Of a stretch of 8,085 nt of DNA, positions 1 to 6,005 are shown one piece after another; position 1 is the first letter of the stretch, and every line of letters starts with the position of its first letter. Source of the stretch: DATKLX01 sp035542155 (GTDB lineage Bacteria; Chloroflexota; Anaerolineae; Anaerolineales; Anaerolineaceae); assembly GCA_035542155.1 (NCBI GenBank), contig DATKLX010000161.1:1-8085 (forward strand), written 5' to 3'. Position numbers and translations under genes: made by a program. Below the pieces are notes generated by a model. It was not told the DNA's origin and did no database searches. It saw only the letters and a program-made list of their open reading frames with translations.

Positions 1-256
1 TCCGTCAGTTCTCCTTGCGCGGCCAGTGGGCTGTGGCGGGAGAGTGGTGTCTGGTGTGTCTGGCGTTCAATCTCAAGCGCATGCATACTTTGTATCTCGC
101 CAAGGGGCTGATTTAGCGCATCGGAAACCAGCCAGAAAAGGAGGAGTGCTTTTGAAACATGCTCTCTTTTGCCTTTTATGCCGTAATCATCGCCCTTTTC
201 GGCCCTGTGGGGCAGTATGGGTCAAGAAAATCACTGTCTCTCCGACAGACTGCTAG
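1..256 (+). mobile_element. 3' end of an IS1182-type insertion sequence
   Basis: The window opens inside an insertion sequence. Its transposase ends at base 116, and about 140 non-coding bases follow. The right boundary is placed near base 256, at the end of TCCGACAGACTGCTAG. I judge this to be the element's terminal repeat because of its position and its resemblance to ends I associate with this family. A short hairpin (CTGTC at 234-238, GACAG at 244-248) lies within that end. The left end and the target duplication are outside the window, so the exact boundary cannot be proven. The element inserted immediately in front of the kinase gene at 287. Confidence 0.5.
3..116 (+). CDS. IS1182-type DDE transposase, C-terminal fragment (5' end outside window)
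   Basis: Reading frame 3 is open from the window edge to a TAG at 114-116 and gives 37 residues. It contains RQFSLRGQWAVAGEW followed by LVCLAFNLKRMHTL. An RG..-(V)-x-EW-x-LVC-x-A-x-NLKR pattern is typical of the extreme C-terminus of IS1182/IS5-like DDE transposases (DDE_Tnp_1_6 type), where a basic NLKR helix ends the protein. The DDE catalytic residues lie upstream of the window and cannot be checked, so activity is unknown. An overlapping frame (26-256) is open but its translation is not protein-like. The family call rests on this short tail only; another DDE family with a similar tail is possible. Confidence 0.72.
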   Translation, partial: RQFSLRGQWAVAGEWCLVCLAFNLKRMHTLYLAKGLI

Positions 257-286
257 GAAATGAACTGGATTTGAAACGAAATCTCC

Positions 287-3200
287 ATGAGCAAAGATGA
301 AATTGTGACCGGGCAGCTATCCTCCTGGGCCTTGATGGAAAAATTGGGAGAAGGAGATGCTGGAGAGGTCTACCTGGTAGAAACCCTGGTTGGGATGCGG
401 CGGGCAATTCTCAAGCGACCTCAAAAAAGCGCTTTTGCCGGGGATGTCGCCCGACAGGCTGCGCAGATCCGGACCGAAGAGAAAATCCTGAAGGCACTGG
501 GCGATTTACTGGCCGCCTCTGACAGCCTCCATATCGGCGTACCCGGCCTGATCGATCAGAGCCGGCCTGAATTGGACTTCAGCGATCGCATGTTTATCAT
601 CCTCGAGCAGGCGCAGGGCTTCGACCTCAGCTTCCTGGCCAGAACCGGCAGAATTGGCTTGCCAACGCTGGAAAATGAATTGGGTGAAATAACGGCAACC
701 CTTTCCCTCGAAGAACAGGTTTTCCTGAGCGGTATCGCCCAATTTGGAAAGGTGCCAGAACGCATCCTTTTAAAAGTCCTGTATTCTTTACTGGCATTCT
801 TCGAGAAGATCCATTATCACCGGTTCGATCATCCCGAAGGAGAAGCCTGGGGCATCATCTGGAATGATGTCAAACCTGAGCACCTGTTTTGGGATGCAAA
901 ACAGGGCAGCCTGACGCTGATTGATTGGGGGAACTCCCAATTCTTAGAGGCCGATGGTGCCACGCACAACCGCCAGTATTCACGATACGATGATTACCGC
1001 CAGCTTTTCGAAGAGATGGACCGGTACATGGGCCTGGCAGCGCCAGATCTTCGCGAAAGGCTGGAATGGCCGGCCCGGATCCAGGCGGAAAATTCGAGCG
1101 AGGATGCGCTTAAAGACCTGAAAGCACGCGTCGAAACTGCTCTTGAGAAGGTAGAAACTGCCCTGGCTGAAGCCCGGCAGGCGGAAGCGGATTTATTGGG
1201 GGGAGAGACTGCATCCGATTCAAACCTGGAGCGCCTGGAGACGATCCAAAAGCAAATCATCGCTTTTGGCGAATTGCCAGATATTACTGGAGCTCTGCGA
1301 CTTGCCGCAGGCCGGGCTGCCGTTCTAACCTCACAGGATCATCTTCACGAGGTTTGCGAGATCTGCCATTGGGCAGAAAAACTTCCCAGGCAGCAGGGGC
1401 AGCGTTGGGTAATCGTTGAGCGCCTGGCGCGTATCACCGGTCGAAGCGAAGGCGGCCAACGGAGTTTATTCCTCGAAGCTATCCAGGCAGCGATCTGTGA
1501 AGATTGGGAGAACGTTTTGTGGAATGTCCTGGCCGCAATCCAGGAATATCCCGAGCCAGATTGGTGGTTTGATTTGAGCGATTGGCTCCGGCGAAAAGAG
1601 TTTGGCGTGAATGCGGATGCTCTCCGGCCGCTGGTCGGGTTTAACCGCTTCTTTTTCAGACTGCAAGCCTCGATCCGGCAGATGGAACCCCGCCCTTCTC
1701 GTGAGATAAATCTGCCAGATCTGCTGGACCAGGCCAGGTGGTTTGCTCGCCTGTTGAAAGACGAGGTGATCAATAACTGGACGCTGATCGACCCACCCCC
1801 GCCATATTCTGGCCTGACGTATTCAGATGTTGAAGCTTTTCTAAGTGAGATCGCTGAGATTTATCCCGAAGAGCAGCGGGGCTTCGCGAGATTACTGGCT
1901 CAATCCTGTTCACAGGTGGGCATGATCCTGGAAGCATGGTCACGCCAGGATTTTTTGACCGCACAAAAAGGCCTGCGGCGGCTGCTCCTATGGGATCCGG
2001 ACCGCCGGCGGGTACTTCGCGCTGACCAGGCGATCCAGGCTGCCCCCGTGTGGTTAAGAAGCGTTCACCACGGGCCGGATGAGCACGAACACCTCCTCGA
2101 TTTTGTAACCCGGCTCGAATTTGAAGGCCGCCAGATGCGCAATCAAACTGGGGAGGCGGCCTGGTTGGATGGAATCCTGGACGGGCTTAAAAGACTCCGC
2201 CAGGGAGAATGGCCAGGGGATATGTTGGCTTCATCGCCTGGCCTGCTGAAAGAAATGCCCTGGCTGAAGAAGTTTGTCCGCCTGGAAGAGGTCCGGAAAC
2301 TATCGGTCAATGGTTACCAAACAGTCGAACCCCCCGAAATCCAGGATCTGGATGTCCTGCACGGTGTCCGAGAAGCGCGGATAGGACCGGCCGAAGATAT
2401 CGCCTTGGAGCAGCCGCTGGACGCCTGGATCCCCGAGGCGCGGGGGTCCTCGGCTCGGGTATATCTGGGGGCGATTAAGAATAACCTGGGGGTATCCAGC
2501 CGCGCCGCAATCAAGTTCATGCGCATGGATAAAGTGGATTACGCCTTACCGTTATTCAAAGAAGAAGTGCAAATCCTGAACCTGCTCAAAGGGGTTTCTG
2601 GGGTAACGCGCATGCTGGAATGTGGTTTTGTCCAAATAGAACTGGGAGAAACGCGCCAATTTCCTCTGGACAGTTCAATCGATAAAATCCAGGCGCTGGA
2701 AGGTCCATCGATTCGAATTGGTCCGGATACCGCGGCCCAGTTCCTGGATCAGCTTTCCTCCCGAGTGAAAGAGGGATGGATTCCTTACATCGCACTAGAA
2801 GAACGCGATTCGGCGAATAATCTCTTACGCATGTGCGATGCCGGTTTGAATCGCGGCCTGTTTCTGCCTGTCGCTCAATTGGTTCAGATGGCGATTCAAA
2901 TCTGTGATATTCTCGAAGTCGCTCACAGCAACAAGATCGTATACCGGGATCATAAAATCCTGCATTATTACTGGCTGCCTGAAAGCAACGGAATCTACGT
3001 CATCGATTGGAATATTGCCCGCTACCATCCGAACGGTTTATCTGAAGAGGAAATCCACATGGATCTGGTTCAGTTTGGGGCGCGTGGGCTGCACCACATC
3101 CTGACCGGGCGCGCCGCCCCTGGAGCGCTTCCATTGGGTCCAACCCGGCCAGATGAGATCGAGCAAGCGGCGCAGTCGTACAAGACTCAATGGACCTACG

Positions 3201-3325
3201 ACGATCAACGCCTTCCCGTGGAGGTGAAAGAAATCCTCGAACGCGTTCTGACCGGGGAATATACCAGCGCCGCAGCCCTTCGCAGCGACCTGAAACATGC
3301 TTATATGCAAAATCCCAATTTCTGA
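287..3325 (+). CDS. Large soluble protein with two atypical kinase-like domains
   Basis: The protein has 1012 residues with no signal peptide or membrane helix, so it should be cytoplasmic. Domain 1 (about 15-250) has a full glycine loop GEGDAGEV (21-28), lysine K43 in AILK, catalytic-loop WNDVKPEH (192-199) and DWG (213-215) in place of DFG. Domain 2 (about 706-1008) has a poor glycine loop (only G720), K743 in AIK, YRDHKILH (886-893), DWN (907-909) and a recognisable C-lobe (D926, LTG 939-941). In both, the metal-binding Asn of HRDxxxxN is His and no APE motif is visible. The middle (about 255-700) is helical and Trp-rich, with a possible coiled coil at 268-325; I recognise no domain there. 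The ATG at 287 is the first start after an in-frame TGA at 272 and has no Shine-Dalgarno. It is 31 bases upstream of the TPR gene and probably co-transcribed with it. Whether it transfers phosphate, and to what, is unknown; pseudokinase function is possible. Confidence 0.93.
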   Translation: MSKDEIVTGQLSSWALMEKLGEGDAGEVYLVETLVGMRRAILKRPQKSAFAGDVARQAAQIRTEEKILKALGDLLAASDSLHIGVPGLIDQSRPELDFSDRMFIILEQAQGFDLSFLARTGRIGLPTLENELGEITATLSLEEQVFLSGIAQFGKVPERILLKVLYSLLAFFEKIHYHRFDHPEGEAWGIIWNDVKPEHLFWDAKQGSLTLIDWGNSQFLEADGATHNRQYSRYDDYRQLFEEMDRYMGLAAPDLRERLEWPARIQAENSSEDALKDLKARVETALEKVETALAEARQAEADLLGGETASDSNLERLETIQKQIIAFGELPDITGALRLAAGRAAVLTSQDHLHEVCEICHWAEKLPRQQGQRWVIVERLARITGRSEGGQRSLFLEAIQAAICEDWENVLWNVLAAIQEYPEPDWWFDLSDWLRRKEFGVNADALRPLVGFNRFFFRLQASIRQMEPRPSREINLPDLLDQARWFARLLKDEVINNWTLIDPPPPYSGLTYSDVEAFLSEIAEIYPEEQRGFARLLAQSCSQVGMILEAWSRQDFLTAQKGLRRLLLWDPDRRRVLRADQAIQAAPVWLRSVHHGPDEHEHLLDFVTRLEFEGRQMRNQTGEAAWLDGILDGLKRLRQGEWPGDMLASSPGLLKEMPWLKKFVRLEEVRKLSVNGYQTVEPPEIQDLDVLHGVREARIGPAEDIALEQPLDAWIPEARGSSARVYLGAIKNNLGVSSRAAIKFMRMDKVDYALPLFKEEVQILNLLKGVSGVTRMLECGFVQIELGETRQFPLDSSIDKIQALEGPSIRIGPDTAAQFLDQLSSRVKEGWIPYIALEERDSANNLLRMCDAGLNRGLFLPVAQLVQMAIQICDILEVAHSNKIVYRDHKILHYYWLPESNGIYVIDWNIARYHPNGLSEEEIHMDLVQFGARGLHHILTGRAAPGALPLGPTRPDEIEQAAQSYKTQWTYDDQRLPVEVKEILERVLTGEYTSAAALRSDLKHAYMQNPNF

Positions 3326-3344
3326 GCGATAGACCTGGGATGGC

Positions 3345-3359
3345 AGGAAACCAGATATG
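3345..3359 (+). promoter_or_regulatory. Ribosome binding site of the TPR/SH3-like gene
   Basis: AGGA at 3345-3348 sits 8 bases before the ATG at 3357. A second ATG follows directly at 3360 and could serve equally well; the site fits either. No promoter is seen in the 31-base gap after the kinase stop, which supports co-transcription. Confidence 0.6.
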
Positions 3360-5102
3360 ATGAACATTGAACAGATACTAGATGATACCGCTCGCCTCAT
3401 CAGCCAGGCAGCTCCTTCATCAGCGGAACTTCGCAAAACTATGATAGAGTTGGATGACTTGATCCATTCGTCCGTCTTTCAGGAGTTGCCAGCCGAAGTA
3501 CGGACCCGCTTACAGGCGGCTTACCGCGAACTCTCCGCTCAGTTGCGCAATCTTGAAAATCCTGGTCTGGTGAACAATGGTGGAACGCCCGGATTTGAAA
3601 CCAGCCTGGGCAGGCCGGAGAGGCCGGTTCAGAGCGCGCCGGCTCCCGCCCAAGAGCACAACCTCTATGCCGAACAGCAAATGGAAGAGGCTGAAAAAAT
3701 GTTTTACGGCGGGCGATATGCGGAGGCAATCAAGATATACGACCAGATCCTGCAGATCGAGCCGAAATGGGAGCGGGCCCGCCAGCATCGCGAAGAATCT
3801 GAGAGCTATTTGCGCACTGGTTACATTCCATCTGTCGCACTGCCCGCTGAGGCTGCCACCGCTTTTGGAAAAGCCCAATCGGCAGCTCGCCTGGGTCGCT
3901 ACCAGGACGCTATGCTGCTGCTCAGCCGGGCTCAAACCATATTGCGAGAAATGGGCATCCAGCGCTGGCAGGAAGGCCAGGAATTCGAGCAGAAGCTGCA
4001 GCAAAACATCGACGCAGAAAGTGTGTATAACGAAGGCCTGGCGTTGTTCGCCGATGGAAAGCTTGAGGAAGGGATCGACAAAGTCGAAATTGGGGCGCGG
4101 GCAACTGGTTTGCCAAAATACAACGACAAAGCGCAAGAAATGCGCAAAGTGAAGACGACTTTGCAAACGATCGGCGAGACATTGAACTCGCCGGTTCTCG
4201 ATCCGCAAACGCTGGCCCAGACGAAAACCGAGCTGGATGGGATGCTGCTTCAGTATAACAATAATCCCGCGATCATGAAACTCAAAACACACCTCGAAAC
4301 CGTGGTGCCAAAGATGGTTGGGCCACTCAAAGAGCAGATCCGGACCCTGCGCGCGCAGGCGGAACGTGCCCAGACTCTGGATGCGGCACAGAGCAAGGCC
4401 AGGCAGGCGCGGATAATGATCGATCAGGTACGAAACCTGGGGTACCACGATGAAGAGATGGACCAGATCCAGGCGGAAGTCGATAAGCTGATCCGCGATA
4501 CCCAACGCTACCAGGATGATCTACAGCAAGCCATGGTCGTCTATAACACCAATCGGTCCTGGCCGGCGGCTGCAGCGCGTATGAGCCAGGCGGTGCGGGC
4601 GCGATACCCTAACGATTCGGGGGTGATCGAACTGAACCGGATGTTTTCCGGGTATCAGAGCACGATTGTGGGGATCAAGGCGGGGGGAATTATTATCGGG
4701 ATAATCCTCATCGGGCTGCTGGTGTGGATGGCGGGAAACCGGGTAGGGGCGTATCTGCACTCGCTCACCCCCACTGCGACCCCCACCGCGACCGCCACAG
4801 GTACGGCTTTGCCAACTGCCACTCCGATCCCTTCGACAACGCCCTCGCCGCGGCCCACGGCGACGGCCTCGCTGACGCCTACGCCGCTGATCGGCAAGCT
4901 GGCCCGCGAGGTGTTTGCGCGGAATGGCTGTTATGAGACCTTTACTGCTCTCGGGAAAATCCCGGCCGGTGCAACCGTTCGTTTTCTTCCGCAGGACCGG
5001 CGGTTTGATAATCTCAACCGCGAGTGCGTTCTGGTCTCTTACGACAGCAGCGGCTCCAATTCAGTGATCGGATGGATCCTAATCGCAGACCTGGCGCGAT
5101 AA
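3357..5102 (+). CDS. TPR-repeat single-pass membrane protein with Thr/Pro linker and outer SH3-like domain
   Basis: The protein has 581 residues and no N-terminal signal. Residues 1-70 are helical. TPR-like repeats are clearest at 104-137 (AEKMFYGGRYAEAIKIYDQI) and appear again near 168-200 and 222-250. A mostly helical, partly coiled-coil stretch follows at 258-415. One hydrophobic helix lies at about 442-459 (GGIIIGIILIGLLVWMAG). Next is a Thr/Pro/Ala-rich linker (470-511) and a final domain of about 65 residues ending GWILIADL, which resembles the last strand of bacterial SH3 domains. Two cysteines (C525, C557) in this last domain could form a disulfide if it is outside. The inferred topology is TPRs inside, SH3-like domain outside. 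It follows the double-kinase gene by 31 bases, so I infer it is the membrane sensor or scaffold for that protein. The TPR and SH3 calls are by pattern only. The Thr/Pro linker style is common in Chloroflexota surface proteins. Confidence 0.93.
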   Translation: MMNIEQILDDTARLISQAAPSSAELRKTMIELDDLIHSSVFQELPAEVRTRLQAAYRELSAQLRNLENPGLVNNGGTPGFETSLGRPERPVQSAPAPAQEHNLYAEQQMEEAEKMFYGGRYAEAIKIYDQILQIEPKWERARQHREESESYLRTGYIPSVALPAEAATAFGKAQSAARLGRYQDAMLLLSRAQTILREMGIQRWQEGQEFEQKLQQNIDAESVYNEGLALFADGKLEEGIDKVEIGARATGLPKYNDKAQEMRKVKTTLQTIGETLNSPVLDPQTLAQTKTELDGMLLQYNNNPAIMKLKTHLETVVPKMVGPLKEQIRTLRAQAERAQTLDAAQSKARQARIMIDQVRNLGYHDEEMDQIQAEVDKLIRDTQRYQDDLQQAMVVYNTNRSWPAAAARMSQAVRARYPNDSGVIELNRMFSGYQSTIVGIKAGGIIIGIILIGLLVWMAGNRVGAYLHSLTPTATPTATATGTALPTATPIPSTTPSPRPTATASLTPTPLIGKLAREVFARNGCYETFTALGKIPAGATVRFLPQDRRFDNLNRECVLVSYDSSGSNSVIGWILIADLAR

Positions 5103-5113
5103 GCTCTAACAAG

Positions 5114-5130
5114 GCTGGCAAAACGCCAGC
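5114..5130 (+). terminator. Hairpin after the kinase/TPR unit
   Basis: GCTGGC (5114-5119) pairs with GCCAGC (5125-5130) around the loop AAAAC, starting 11 bases after the TPR gene stop. No T-run follows, so it does not meet the classic intrinsic-terminator pattern. It may be an mRNA 3' end stabiliser or a weak terminator. Confidence 0.4.
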
Positions 5131-5207
5131 ACCGTTGATCGTTATTGGATGGTCAATTTCAAAGGGAATTCTTTTACACCTCCGATGTAATTCTTATTCT
5201 TTTCGCC

Positions 5208-5220
5208 TATAATCTTGACA
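5208..5220 (+). promoter_or_regulatory. Candidate promoter for the thioredoxin gene
   Basis: A perfect TATAAT lies at 5208-5213, about 58 bases before the start codon. No good -35 hexamer stands 16-18 bases upstream. A perfect TTGACA follows one base later (5215-5220), but the hexamer 17 bases beyond it (CATACG, 5238-5243) is a poor -10. Either element could be used; the TATAAT is the better candidate. Confidence 0.45.
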
Positions 5221-5226
5221 AGCAAA

Positions 5227-5247
5227 AGGTCAGGCTGCATACGACCT
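5227..5247 (+). promoter_or_regulatory. Inverted repeat in the thioredoxin leader
   Basis: AGGTC (5227-5231) and GACCT (5243-5247) form a 5-base inverted repeat with an 11-base centre, between the candidate -10 and the ribosome binding site. It could be a small operator or leader hairpin. An arm this short may also arise by chance. Confidence 0.25.
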
Positions 5248-5259
5248 GGCTTTATAGGT

Positions 5260-5273
5260 AGGAGGTAAATTTG
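5260..5273 (+). promoter_or_regulatory. Strong ribosome binding site deciding a TTG start
   Basis: AGGAGG at 5260-5265 lies 5 bases before the TTG at 5271. It is the strongest Shine-Dalgarno upstream of this reading frame and selects the rare TTG as the start of the thioredoxin protein. Confidence 0.75.
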
Positions 5274-6005
5274 ATTCGAACCTTTGATACACCGATCATC
5301 ACCCAGGACCAGAGCATCGACCGGGTGCTGGCGGCTGGCCTGCCAGTGGCGCTCGTTTTTTTGGAGGGGACAGCCCCGCAGGATCTGGATGAGGAAATGA
5401 AACGAATTGCACGCGAGGAGAGCGGCAAACTCCTGGTCGCTATGGTATTTTCGAAGGACAGCCCGCAGAGCGTGAAAAAATACCAGGTGAGCCGGTTCCC
5501 GGCAGTTGTAACGGTGAGAGACAGAGCAGAAATCAGCAAAGGGGAAGGGATTTCGGCAGACCAGTTCAGGCAGCACGTGGCATTTTTATTGGGGAAGGGG
5601 CCGAAACCGGTCGAGCCCGCCGCAGCGTATCGCTATAGCAGCCAGGCTGGTCGTCCATTTGAAACCAAATCCGCTGCAGGGGTTCCCGAGGTGGTCACTG
5701 ATGCCACCTTCGAACAGGAAGTGATGCGCTCCCCTATCCCGGTGATCGTCGATTTTTGGGCTCCCTGGTGCGGGCCCTGTAAAATGGTAGCGCCGGTTCT
5801 GGATAAAATGGCGGCCGAGTGGGCAGGCAAAGTGAAGGTGGCGAAAGTAAATGTCGACGAAAATCCCCAGCTTTCGATGAAATACGGTATACAAGCTATC
5901 CCCACCATGTTTGTAGTCAAGAATGGCCAAATCGTGGATCGTTGGGCAGGGGCGCTGCCCGAGCCGATGATGCGCAAACGGATCACTCCGCTGGTCACCA
6001 GCTAG
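5271..6005 (+). CDS. Tandem thioredoxin-fold protein: inactive N-domain, active C-domain
   Basis: The protein has 244 residues, about twice a normal thioredoxin, with no signal peptide, so it is expected in the cytoplasm. Residues about 8-108 follow the thioredoxin plan: strand VALVFLEG, helix, strand KLLVAMVF, cis-proline region SRFPAVV with P77, and a final helix ending FLLGKG. At the active-site position, however, this half has GTAPQD and no cysteines. A linker of about 30 residues leads to a canonical thioredoxin (138-244) with WAPWCGPCK (C167, C170 in WCGPC 166-170), VNVDENP (194-199) and cis-proline P211 in AIPT. Family knowledge: such a domain reduces protein disulfides using thioredoxin reductase. 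The inactive half may bind partners. The stop codon overlaps the converging DUF4127 gene. It begins with TTG under a strong ribosome binding site. The thioredoxin identity is secure; the substrate is unknown. Confidence 0.95.
   Translation: MIRTFDTPIITQDQSIDRVLAAGLPVALVFLEGTAPQDLDEEMKRIAREESGKLLVAMVFSKDSPQSVKKYQVSRFPAVVTVRDRAEISKGEGISADQFRQHVAFLLGKGPKPVEPAAAYRYSSQAGRPFETKSAAGVPEVVTDATFEQEVMRSPIPVIVDFWAPWCGPCKMVAPVLDKMAAEWAGKVKVAKVNVDENPQLSMKYGIQAIPTMFVVKNGQIVDRWAGALPEPMMRKRITPLVTS
5990..6002. repeat. 13-base palindrome at the converging gene ends
   Basis: GCTGGT (5990-5995) and ACCAGC (5997-6002) are a perfect inverted repeat around a single C, directly next to the shared CTAG. As RNA it would form a 5-bp stem with a 3-base loop on either strand. 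It lies inside the last codons of the thioredoxin gene and has no T-run, so a terminator role is only a possibility. Confidence 0.35.

Noticed and set aside
152..180. TTGAAA with TTTATG 17 bases later as a promoter reading out of the IS into the kinase gene
   Set aside because: The -10 matches only three of six bases of the consensus; too weak to annotate.
26..256. Open frame of 76 codons over the IS end
   Set aside because: It overlaps the transposase tail in another frame, its translation has no domain-like pattern, and it ends at the probable IS terminus.
3577..4152. Plus-strand 191-codon frame inside the TPR gene
   Set aside because: It is rich in Arg, Ser and Cys, as expected from a shifted reading of GC-rich sequence, with no domain pattern.
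3510..4505. Long minus-strand open frame (331 codons) inside the TPR gene
   Set aside because: It is antisense to a well-supported coding frame, and its composition is that of a reverse-complement shadow rich in Leu, Phe and Cys, with no ribosome binding site seen.
4770..4890. Repeated ACC/GCC-rich DNA as a possible tandem repeat or CRISPR-like array
   Set aside because: It is the coding sequence of the Thr/Pro/Ala linker of the TPR protein; the periodicity comes from the peptide and there are no spacers.
5142..5576. Minus-strand 144-codon frame over the thioredoxin promoter and N-domain
   Set aside because: It is antisense to the thioredoxin gene, covers its promoter and ribosome binding site, and is not protein-like.
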